64,000 bases of DNA from Harmonia axyridis (lineage: Eukaryota; Arthropoda; Insecta; Coleoptera; Coccinellidae). The translations under genes and the position numbers were made by a program. The stretch covers positions 34,379,720 through 34,443,719 of the forward strand of contig NC_059504.1 in the NCBI RefSeq assembly GCF_914767665.1, in the 5' to 3' direction. This document shows positions 54,885-64,000 of the stretch, piece after piece; position 1 is the first letter of the stretch; each line of letters opens with the position of its first letter. The notes beneath the pieces were generated by a model. The model searched no databases and had not been told where the DNA came from. It worked only from the letters and a program-made list of their open reading frames with translations.

Positions 54885-56350
54885 TGAGAGCACTTTGTTC
54901 ATTTTAACTATTTTTCCGACGTTAGTTATAAATTTTTTTCGCAATTGCTTTCTTTAAACACCATTTTCATTTGCTTCTTCATAGCTTCTTGCTACAAATT
55001 GTACTCATTAATGTGTATTGTATATTGAATCCTACAGGACCCTGTCCCCGACTCAAATCATTTTCAATAATAATAATTAAAAGAATTAATTTGATGAAAA
55101 AGGCAACCTCAAAAATTCAACTGTTTTCAAGCTATGAAAGAAAATCGAAAATGGCGTATGATGAAAAGTTCTCATAACTTCTTCATTATTGATGTTGAAG
55201 AAAAGACATTGCAATCTGATGCGCGCGTTTTTAATTGGTATCAGAAATTTACTTTGATAACCCCCCTCCCAAAAGAAAAACAATTTTTTTCCACTTATGA
55301 ATCGCAAACGTTACCTAACTATCATTTACTGCTCGTTGCTATATTTTCTCGCTATTCTTTACGCGAAGACTTTTCTTTTCCCAACTGCACTTTATGGTGA
55401 ATGATAAATGCATGAGTGAAAGTGTTGTGATGTGCACAAAGGATTGGACATTACGAAATCAAGGAAGGTCCAACTCTCTTTAACATTAGGAGCCAAACCA
55501 TCAAGGTATAGTTTTTGGTACCTAACAGCTTATACAGTCCACTCATCCCTACCAACTTAGAACTATCGTTTTCGCTAACAATTGGTACTTTCAACATGAA
55601 ACACAAAAAATTCTAAAGGCACTTTTTCAGTAGAATCTATTGGTGTGATAATTTGTTTTTTATTATCAAATATTTTGAAGTGACATTACAAACTTGTGTT
55701 TTTTTTTAAGGTAAACCATGAAAAATGAAATTGCATATTTTGCTTTTCAAAAATATGTAACATGATATATAATTTTTTTATCAAGTCATAAAAATCATCA
55801 AGAGTTTCAGTTTCACACGGAAAATCAACCTAGTGCCTATCTATAATAATCTGTGAACTTCGGATAATTCAAATATTCATTGACCACCAAGATCGCAGGA
55901 TTTATCACTGATCAGCTGATCATAGATAGGCATGTGGTTGATTTGTTGTGTGCAACTGAAAGTTTTGATGACTTTTATAGTTTGATTAGAACACATTATT
56001 CCTCCACGTTTTTGCACACAGTTCTACAAAATTTACATCAGTAAGAACTTCAGCACAGAAAATTATACTCAAAAATGTATGTTGAATTGCATAATTTCAT
56101 TTGGACTTCGAAAAACACGGGAATCCGTTTGATTGTGCTAAAAAACTTTTAAAATGCACTGACAATGAAACAATAACCGGAATATTTCAAAAGGTGTTGA
56201 ATATTTTTCTCTTAGGTAGATTCCAACGGTTCATAACTTCAAATAAAGAATCAGAAACCGGATTAACATCGATTCATCCTGGAAAGAATTGCCGAACCCA
56301 CGTGTTGTTAATCGGGCTTGTACGAAATTTGTCGACAAAAGCGTGCGGAG
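54885..56350. other. AT-rich non-coding sequence
   Basis: No recognised feature; frames at 55134-55400 and 56101-56330 lack domains. Confidence 0.3.
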
Positions 56351-56356
56351 TGGTGC

Positions 56357-56487
56357 GGGGGAACTTTATTCGAATTAGTGGACCTGGCGGAAGTTACGCG
56401 GTCTATCCGGGCTTCTGTTGTTCACAGGAGGGTGCTTTATCATAATACAATTTCCATGTATGTCAGTTTTCTCGAAATCCCATCTCT
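56357..56487 (+). repeat. ~140-bp dispersed repeat, copy 2
   Basis: Counterpart of 44170-44312 in opposite orientation, with TTCGAATTAGTGGACC, GGAAGTTACGCGG, CAGGAGGGTGCTTTATCATA and CCATGTATGTCAGTTTTCTC. Confidence 0.7.
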
Positions 56488-56499
56488 CAAAACGTTACA

Positions 56500-57580
56500 T
56501 CCAGAATCGGAGGGAATGGAAGACCGTGGCGGTGCCGCATTGAAAGAACTAAGTTTCGGAAAATCATTCGCTACGTTGAGGTTAAGGAATCGACTTTTGA
56601 CATGAGTCCGAAATGAGATGAAGGTCGTCTGCTCTTTGATTTTATTGAAATTTGATTCGTGACGAAGGCGAATTGATTTTTTATTGGATCTGAATTTTGA
56701 GGTGGGTTGAATGTCGAATGGGACATCTTCGGAGTGTGAAATATTTTTCATGTCTTACTACTTTTCTATTTTAACCATGTCAACCTGGATATTATTTCAC
56801 TCTCTTCGGAATTTCATAGAAGTTCACAAGGCTCTCTATAAATGTGTCAAATTGAATGATAGCATAATGATAATAATGACATTTATCCACTCCTATTGAA
56901 TTATATATTCATTATTCAAATGCTTTTGAGCAATTAAGAGTATCTATTAACAAATAGCGTGAGTTATAATAACTCACTACTATAACTCACTATAATAAAT
57001 CGGAAAAGATGGATCTGTGCTTTTATACTTCTCTGCTTCTATTCGATTGGCCGAAAGGGAACATTCCATCATTGTTATTGAAGGGAGGAATGGCCGAGGG
57101 AATGTCACTTTAATAATTTTGACGTTTTCAAATTAAGTTGATATCTAATTATTGTGATTTTTTTTTGCTGGAAACAATTAATTCAGATAGTGAAGATGAA
57201 TTATAATATATACATTTCCAAAATACGAACAGCTAATGTTACCATACAGAATTACCCGAAAAAAATATAAAGGAGTTTACAAAAATTTTCAACATTAGTG
57301 TAGCAGTAAGAACATTGAGCCGTCATTTAGAGGGGATGTCTTTTGGTATATTTTAGTGCAATTTCATAGGCAACTATTAAGGTTTTTCAATAAAGTGCTA
57401 TCTCTGTACTCTGTACTAGATTCGAGCTAGCCAAAGCTAGTTCGATTGTGATTGGCGACACTAAGTTTCCATCTCTCTTGTACTCGGGATCGAGCACAAA
57501 TGTTTACTTTCCGTTTCTTCTGTTTATATTCTAAATCTGTATTTGTTTCTTAGTATTTATTGATATAGTCGTAGATAATA
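56500..57580. other. Non-coding sequence
   Basis: Includes a short tandem run GAGTTATAATAACTCACTAC / TATAACTCACTATAATAA at 56960-56998. Nothing else. Confidence 0.35.
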
Positions 57581-57584
57581 GTAT

Positions 57585-57912
57585 ATTGTGCAACAAGTGG
57601 GGAAGGTTCAACTTTTCTCGCGAGTGTGGAAAAGGACTTTCTCCACATGTTGCACACTATACTTTTCCTACAACTGCACAAATTTCAATAATTCAAGTAA
57701 TGGACTTGATTCAAATCAAAATGGCCTTCGTTGACAGTATGTGCTAATTTATTGCGTTTCCATAGAAACGACTCAAAAGCGCAATTTCATTGGTCTACCA
57801 AGCGAGGTGTGGTCAAAGTGCCGTATTTCCAACAGTATGAGCAATACATAATTTCGAAATTGAGTAAGCTGTGAAGAATACGCTACTTCTCATAGCAGTT
57901 GTAGGAAAAGTT
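57585..57912 (+). repeat. ~350-bp dispersed repeat with palindromic head, copy 2
   Basis: Starts TATTGTGCAACAAGTGGGGA; the opening palindrome is TGTGCAACA..GTGG against CCACATGTTGCACA. The rest matches 35523-35880 closely, with a small deletion in the palindrome (AATTTGTGCGGAAACACACG missing). Confidence 0.88.
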
Positions 57913-58394
57913 TAGTATTCAACTTGCGGCATTTGTCCTTATTTGATGAATTACAGCAAACTTCATCTGCGTGAGTTATGTCCTACATTACCGCTTGTTC
58001 AATAATATACCATTAATTTATTGAAAGATATTCTGAATTTTTGCTACTCTAATACATTCAGCCTCTCCGGAAATTTAGTTCATGCCTTGTATTGTACTGA
58101 ATGGATTATTTTTAGTAATTCCATTTTTTTAGTATACAGGAGATAACAGTGACGGCTCGTGCCCTCGAGATGTGGGTCGGCCACACATTTGAATAAACAT
58201 AGAGAAAACCTCTCATGAATACATATAAATAAATGTATAAAATATAAAAAAATCTTATAAAGACCACAAAAAATATTGTGGAAATGACCGCATGTATTCT
58301 GGTCAAAATATATGACCTTGCGTACCCTTTATTCATTTTTATAGATCAAATCAATTCGACGATCTTTCTCTGTCGCGAAGTCATCAATTATTTT

Positions 58395-59890
58395 CTAGAA
58401 AAAAATTTTTCCTCTGGCTAGTTTTTTAAATAAACCTCTTTCCATTGATATCAGTGCCAGGTTATTTAAACGGTCTTGAGACATCGTGTTCCTACTGAAA
58501 GATTTTATTCTTTTGAGCGCTGAAAAACTTCTTTCTACTGACGCGGATGTTGGTGGCAGGGACAAAATCATACAAAATAACTTATATAATTCAGGAACAT
58601 CGGACACAATATTATTTGAGAAAATGAATTCCGTAATACCATTCAGCGTATTTGAATTGCCGAAGATAGCATTGTCCGAGTACGAAATTTGTAATTCACG
58701 TTTGAGTTCATCCTTATCGAAAAAGTTTTTGTAATTATCGATCAAAGATTTGAAAGGTATTTCCGGAAAATTACGAACGTATATATCAAATTTATTGAAA
58801 TTCACTAGTTCCAAAAAATGAAGTGATGAAATGTCTTTAAACCTTATTTCAATTCAAGTTATAATTACATCCAGAATTCCACAAAAAAGCCGTTTCATTG
58901 AGGAAATATCCGTGAGCTGAATTTCGGAATCTATTTTACGTTTTCGACGTCTAGTACTCGGTGGCATTACTTCTGGGAGTTTTCTACTTCTGAATATAAG
59001 CGAATGAAATACTCATCTTCTGTGCGAAATTTTTTCAGAGTCGATAATAAAGAAGTGATTCTGGCGTTGCAATAAGTTATATCTGATAACTTATGCTGGA
59101 TTATAAAAAAAAACGAGATCAATGTATGTAAAAATCAAATTAAAAGAGTGGAGAATGAATAAAAATTCGAAATCATTCAACATTTTCTTCAGACCGGTAG
59201 CTTCACGTATTGTATTATCATCCCATTCATCCAAATCGTCGCTGATATGATCAAAAACTTCAATTAATTCTTCGCTCTTATCGAATATTGTTTTTACAGC
59301 GCGAGATTCGAAACTCCAACGAGTTTCCGAGCTAGAGGGTAATCTTTTTTTGCAAATTTCGTCTAGAATATTAGTGCTTTTACTTGATTTAGTGAAAAAC
59401 GACGAAAATCCTAAAAGAGTCGAAAAAAAACACGCGACACTCATTGATTTTCTTGGTCGAATCTTGTAACACTAAATTCAATTTATGTGCATAACAGTGC
59501 GTGAATAGTGCTTGAGGAGGAATTGTTTTTATTCGCGCTTGTAACCCATTGATTTCCCCGCCATCACAGCTGCTTCGTCTTATGTTTGACCTACTAATTT
59601 AGTCGCTAAATTGAAATCTTTAAAATTATCCAACAAGGTATTGAAAATATCATTCGCGGTTCGGCCTTTACTAACATCGAAAAAACCCCAAAATCGTTCG
59701 GATATTTTACCGTCTCGAACGAAGCAGAAAATTACTGACATCTGACAAAAACATTTAACATCCGTTGTCTCGTCTATTTCCCAAGAAAAGCACGCAGAAT
59801 TATTTATTTCCTCGCGAATTTTCTCCCTCGAAATCTGCGAAGGAGAACTGCTAAGCCAAGTGCATGCAATTATCCCCCCTACTGAGGTAC
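58395..59890 (-). pseudogene. hAT transposase pseudogene (DUF4371/ZMYM-like type)
   Basis: From the N-terminal side (about 59880 down): CFSWEIDETTDVKCFCQMSV, VRDGKISERFWGFFDVSKGR, then DEAAVMAG with a TAA just before it and a frame change just after; INGLQARIKTIPPQALFTHC YAHKLNLVLQ-type text (here split), then LPSSSETRWSFESRAVKTIF (the conserved tryptophan block), a TGA near 58855, and an intact C-terminal frame 58814-58395 with SLPPTSASVERSFSALKRIK and NTMSQDRLNNLALISMERGL, the dimerisation region. Domain order (DUF4371-like RNase H part, then hAT C-terminus) matches the ZMYM/zinc-finger-associated hAT transposases of insects. Several single lesions inactivate it; no large internal loss is apparent. 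Confidence 0.85.
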
Positions 59891-60002
59891 GGCTGGCCGA
59901 TCTTACCGCGAGGCGCGAATTACAGAACTTTTGAAATCAGGATGTTTTCAAAGTTAGCAATATATTTATTATATTTTCATGATCAGAAAATCAAAACCTA
60001 AC

Positions 60003-60225
60003 TACTATCGAACGACATAAATAAGTTCTTTTCTGATTAAGACGTAATATCATATAATTAACCATTCATTTGAATATATTAATTATATTTTCATGATCTG
60101 AAAATCAATAGCTACTATCGAACAGCATAAATAAGTTTTTTTCTGATTAAGACATAATGTCTCATAATTAACCATTCATTTAATTATCAAATATTTGAAA
60201 TAAACTGTGAAAAGTTGCTGCTTGA
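60003..60225. repeat. ~110-bp tandem duplication inside hAT
   Basis: CTACTATCGAACGACATAAA at 60003 and CTACTATCGAACAGCATAAA at 60113 begin two units, each with TAAGACxTAATxTCxTATAA-like text and ACCATTCATTT. Copy A has the equivalent pair at about 51137 and 51240. Confidence 0.85.
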
Positions 60226-60425
60226 CGCTCTGCAATAGGATAACCGGCCGGCCGACCCTGTGTATTGGGAAGCGACCTAACATCGAGTTGTTGTGCCGTT
60301 CTACTGAGTGGTCGTATTCTGGGCGTATGTCGTAGTATCTTTTCCTTTACGTAGCGCTCTCGGTAGCGCTGGTTCCGCCATCGGCTCTTGGCCGACCTAA
60401 CGTGATGAGATGCTTTCAGTGACAT
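60180..60425 (-). CDS. 81-codon ORF, hAT copy B
   Basis: Counterpart of 51307-51552, nearly identical at protein level. The segment is much richer in GC than the rest of the element and codes for a basic peptide (RWRNQRYRERYVKEKILRHT). See the copy A entry for interpretation. Confidence 0.4.
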   Translation of the reverse strand: MSLKASHHVRSAKSRWRNQRYRERYVKEKILRHTPRIRPLSRTAQQLDVRSLPNTQGRPAGYPIAERQAATFHSLFQIFDN

Positions 60426-60766
60426 TCCAGGAGTTGCAATTGTATAATTGTAACATTTGTGTTACATTTCAGATCTAATGTTACGGTGTTACGTACAATT
60501 CTGGAATAACCTGTTTGGGGTGATGTTACGAAAAGTAACCATTTACGATTGTGGTTTGTTACAATTTATGAAAGGGAATAACAACGCTGGATGCTTTGGA
60601 AATCGAATATTAGGTGGGTCCGAAAGAAAATATTGGCCGGTATAAATTATATTTTCCTGTTCTGAGTGGAAATATTTATTACCGAGGGAATTTGGATATC
60701 GAAATCGATAACTCCGATTGAGTTTGAATATCTAGATTTATTTTCTATTTCCCGATAATTTTTGGG

Positions 60767-60814
60767 TCGACCCGGCCGACCCTGCCGACCCTGCCGACCC
60801 TGCCGACCCTGACG
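60767..60814. repeat. CCGACCCTG short tandem array
   Basis: CCGACCCTG occurs in succession four to five times just inside the right end of hAT copy B; copy A has a single CCGACCCTG at the same place. Confidence 0.92.
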
Positions 60815-60833
60815 AGCCGTCCCTGGGAGATAA

Positions 60834-61295
60834 ACAAAAAAATGAAGGGTCTTCGGGACTCAATTGGTTTTGGGATATGAGGCTTACTCTTCATAAAGAA
60901 ACAGTAGATTTCAGGAGAAATCAATGGATGATTATTTCATTGTAATGAGGAAGGTATATTATAAACGACGAAAAAACGATATTAGCCGAATGGCCATCAC
61001 TTCTACGGTTGCAGTGCCAAATCCTTTTCATGGAATCATGGAAACTTAAGGAATTCCATCAATTGTGGGATATTGGCATAAGCATAGAACTTATATTTAA
61101 CGTGGCACCAAAGTAAATTTACTGAAGGTATTTAATCACAAGGTTTCGGTGGCCAGATTGATCAACTTTTTGTATTACGGACAGAAAATATTTCTTGCAG
61201 ATTGCGAATGTTTCGTTGCTTGTGTAGCTTGTAGTATAGTCTTGTTGAAAGTAACGTCGTCCTTATTAATAGGTTTCAATTCCGGGCATCAAAAA
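60834..61295. other. Non-coding sequence
   Basis: Frames 61149-61334 carry no domain. May include decayed 3' half of the neighbouring mariner fragment (around 61000-61295) but I cannot show it. Confidence 0.3.
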
Positions 61296-61299
61296 ATCA

Positions 61300-61746
61300 T
61301 TATTCATAGCTTGGTAGCGCACTCCACTCCGTAGCAGTTGCCCAAGCCTCATTTTCGAATAAATAGAGTCCAATTGCACCACCATCCAAAAAACTACACC
61401 AAACAGTGACGCGTTGATGATGGAGAGCATTTTTAACAATCATTCTTGGATTGTCCCAACGCCAAATGCGACAAGTTTTAATGCAAAATACAGTGTAATG
61501 CGTTTGTGGAATGACAAATTCCAATAATGAACGAGAAATCGACAAACTTGTGTTTTTGTCAACCCTACAGACTACAGAAGCAATATTCTCAATTGTTATT
61601 CTGCCACGCACATGGTTTCGATTCTTAATATAACTCAACATAAGGTGTCTGGACAGCTCGAATTTTTTCTCTAGTTTTACTATGCTCAACATTTTTGTAG
61701 TGAATTTTAACTATTTCAATGCATTGTTGATGGGTGTACCGTTCCA
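61300..61746 (-). pseudogene. mariner/rosa-type transposase N-terminal half
   Basis: On the minus strand it starts MERYTHQQCIEIVKIHYKN at 61746, the usual helix-turn-helix opening, and continues through frame changes: ENIASVVCRVDKNTSLSISR, then CRIWRWDNPRMIVKNALHHQ and VTVWCSFLDGGAIGLYLFEN. The first catalytic block (SDEAHFW) has been lost to a deletion between these parts, and the C-terminal half is absent. It is the same family type as the fragment at 8980-9266. Confidence 0.7.
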
Positions 61747-61749
61747 TTT

Positions 61750-63625
61750 TTAGTAATGGCGTAGTTTATACTTGTCGAACCTTAAGAAGTGATAGTAGGC
61801 TATTCAAAATGAAATCACTTATTGGAAAATCTTTATCTATGCAAGTAATAGGATTTAGATTTTCATTGTTTTGGAATGAAGAGAATATCTTAATTTCTTG
61901 TAGAGTAGTAATGATAACCAGTGAATTTATTTTAGTGCGACTATACAGCAAATAACTGAAGGCCCAAGATCAGTGTACAACTCACATTTAGTGAATGAAA
62001 GTGCACAAGATCAGCCTAATCGACATCAGGAACATTGGAGATTCCACGACACCAATCAGTGAAACATCGCATTAAGGACTGAGTTCCAGAAGATTAGGTG
62101 TCGAATGGTAGAAAAAGTATCGTCAGCTGATGAAATGATTCACGCATCAGTTAGATAATTAAAGAAAAAAATTGAGAAGACCCAGAACAGATCCTTGCAG
62201 GACCCCTATTTCAATCGGATATTACAAAGATTCTTATTGGCTTACACGAACATAATAGTAAATTTCTGATGTTTATGTAATCTTTGGTTCACCCCTAAAA
62301 CCAAACATAACCAATGCAAGTTTTTCAATTTGCTTCTGGCTTCTTTTTTTTACCCCTTCATCCACTTTGATCTCTATATTCGCTGCAGAATGGGACAGAT
62401 TGAATTCAACAGAAATTTTACTATCCAAAAAAACTTTTTGAATCCGCCATAATAATCAGATGCATCGTATAAGTTCTGAAATGACGAGGCCACAACGTCA
62501 AGCGTCAAGGTTTAGTAGATTCTCGTAGGAAAGTACCCACTAGAAATGGAGCCTCTCATCGTATTCACAATAGATATGCAGTGTGAAGCTCGAAGGGTTT
62601 TCAATATAAACCTTGTATTGAAAAACCTTCATCAAGTAGACTCAATTAACTTTCATAGAAATAAAGAGTTCAAACAAAGTTTTTTCCTCACTTGTTTAAG
62701 GAATGAAATTTACAGAGCGTTAAATATGAGTATTTCATGAAGTTTCAAATATAATATCTTCATCAGGCGATTCGAAATTCATTGGAAAAATAAACCAATA
62801 AAGACCGATAAACTATTCTATTATAACGTCATAAATTCCTATTTCCAGTACGCATTCTGCCAACCAATTACCTATTGTGTGGAAAAAAACCGCTAATTGA
62901 ATTGTTCCATTATGTTTTCATCATTTCCAGAGTAACATCCTGGACTGCAATCTGAACTTTCCCAGTTTACTCTCAATCCTCTCTATTAATGTCAATCCAC
63001 CTATAGCATGAAACCATCGGACAGTTCAAACAGGTATTACTTGACATAGAGCTGTTTCAATTTGAAAATTAACTACAACGACTGATTCATCGTATGGCAT
63101 CCCTTTCAGAATAATCGCAGATACTGCCATCTAAATCGATGTAAGAGAAATAACCTATCAGTTCCAAGTTTCACGAAACGAGATCCAACGTTCAGGGTTA
63201 ATGATAACGAATCGATATCATAATTGAAAGACTTCGTCCTGATGCTATCTACGCTATTTCTTCGTGAACTGTATTATTTTATAACCCTGAAGAAGGTTCC
63301 TACTAAAGGATCGAAACGTCGACTGGGATCATAACGAAATTCCGAACAAAAGTTTTATTATACCCTTTAACCATTTTACTGTCTTATTGTCTAATAATAG
63401 CAGTATGAACCGCTTAACATATAAAATTTATATAACACGTGGGTTACAGCGTGTTTTGTATAACTATAATATTATGTCATCTATATAACGCGAAGAGGTC
63501 GCATTTCATAATACTTTCTATTCCTTCATAAAATTATGTCGAGGTTTGATATGTTCAGAATATAGCTAGTATGAAACCAAATAAAATATACTACAAATGT
63601 GATTTATTAGTCTTTTATAATTATT
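61750..63625. other. AT-rich non-coding sequence
   Basis: A phrase CTGAAGAAGGTTCC..GGATCGAAACGTCG at 63286-63320 resembles a widespread animal repeat end; see rejected items. No gene recognised. Confidence 0.3.
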
Positions 63626-63626
63626 A

Positions 63627-64000
63627 TACAGGGCGTTTCCAAAGTGTTAGTATCACTCATTTGCTGTCGATTGAGTCATATTTATTAATAACCGAAAATT
63701 AACAGTTTCCGAGATATTTGAGTTCTTGTGTTTTCTAAAATATTTCTCACCTTACACTTAAATTTTTCGTCACTTTTTTTTTACGTTGCATTGACCAAGT
63801 TTGATTAAAATTTTCACCAGAAAAGGATGTGATATATATGAAAAAAGCAGAACAAAGCTATATTAGATGTTGAATAAAAAATAGTATGATTTGTATATAA
63901 AGAAAAGAATAGTAAATTTCTAATATAAATTTGCCTGCAACTCTCGAAATCTACAATTTAGGTATTACAGAATTATTTCAAAAACTTGCCAAATTCCTTT
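63627..64000 (+). repeat. CAGGGCG-type repeat, cut by the window end
   Basis: TATACAGGGCGTTTCCAAAG at 63625 resembles the left end of the CAGGGTG family; the right end is outside or not seen. Confidence 0.3.

Larger units (their letters stand above)
58147..60825 (-). mobile_element. hAT element, copy B, longer but defective
   Basis: Ends CAGTGACGGCTCGTGCC and GACGAGCCGTCCCTG (one mismatch) with an exact 8-bp duplication GGAGATAA at 58139-58146 and 60826-60833. It is the fuller relative of copy A. A ~110-bp tandem duplication (CTACTATCGAAC..CATAAATAAG) lies at 60003-60225, and four to five units of CCGACCCTG at 60767-60812 near the right end. Confidence 0.95.

Noticed and set aside
63286..63325. 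Hammerhead-ribozyme-like text CTGAAGA..GATCGAAACGTC
   Set aside because: The core needs CTGATGA, a proper stem II and a stem III before the cleavage triplet; here the core has A for T and no stem III can be drawn.

Overview
The window reads as AT-rich insect nuclear DNA, probably from a beetle (inference only: mellifera-type and cecropia-type mariners, DD41D rosa-like elements, hAT elements, PHD-ORF1 LINEs and TA-flanked palindromes point to an arthropod; nothing fixes the species). I could not recognise a single intact host gene, rRNA or tRNA. What is readable is a graveyard of transposable elements, many nested in each other, separated by AT-rich sequence without coding signal.

Layout. 0.65-1.8 kb: a MITE-like fragment and a broken PHD-type LINE ORF1. 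4.6-5.6 kb: 3' end of an R4/Dong-type LINE. 5.7-7.7 kb: a mellifera-type mariner split by a 1.54 kb palindromic TA-flanked element. 9.0-11.8 kb: a mariner remnant with two odd hairpins, a full-length DD41D element and a piggyBac-like 5' fragment. 14.0-14.6 kb: tandem repeat. 15.0-19.3 kb: nearly complete two-ORF LINE with three frameshifts. 21-25.6 kb: a small palindromic MITE, a LINE scrap and a 1.39 kb near-perfect palindrome. 25.9-30.0 kb: a tandem dimer of a ~410 bp repeat whose second unit is split by a 3.3 kb transposon. 30.0-31.2 kb: cecropia-like mariner. 32.6-33.1 kb: Tc1 fragment. 37.4-39.6 kb: foldback structure. 40.5-43.4 kb: two internally deleted DD41D copies, one inside a LINE. 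44.8-46.3 kb: another rosa-like element split by an 801 bp element carrying a MADF-domain remnant. 50.6-54.9 kb: deleted hAT copy and three LINE fragments. 58.1-60.8 kb: longer hAT copy. 61.3-61.7 kb: mariner N-terminus.

The most interesting object is the 3301 bp transposon at 26595-29895 (termini CCCAG..CTGGG, 2-bp CT duplication proved by the neighbouring empty-site copy, GACGT-rich subterminal arrays). It carries no transposase I can recognise, but a six-exon gene on the minus strand whose exons join in frame into a DUF4806-type protein (apart from one apparent 1-nt deletion in exon 1), followed by an overlapping 140-codon ORF. A second theme is short perfect foldbacks with very small loops (755-790, 9237-9300, 9343-9414, 10663-10688), which look like template-switch scars.
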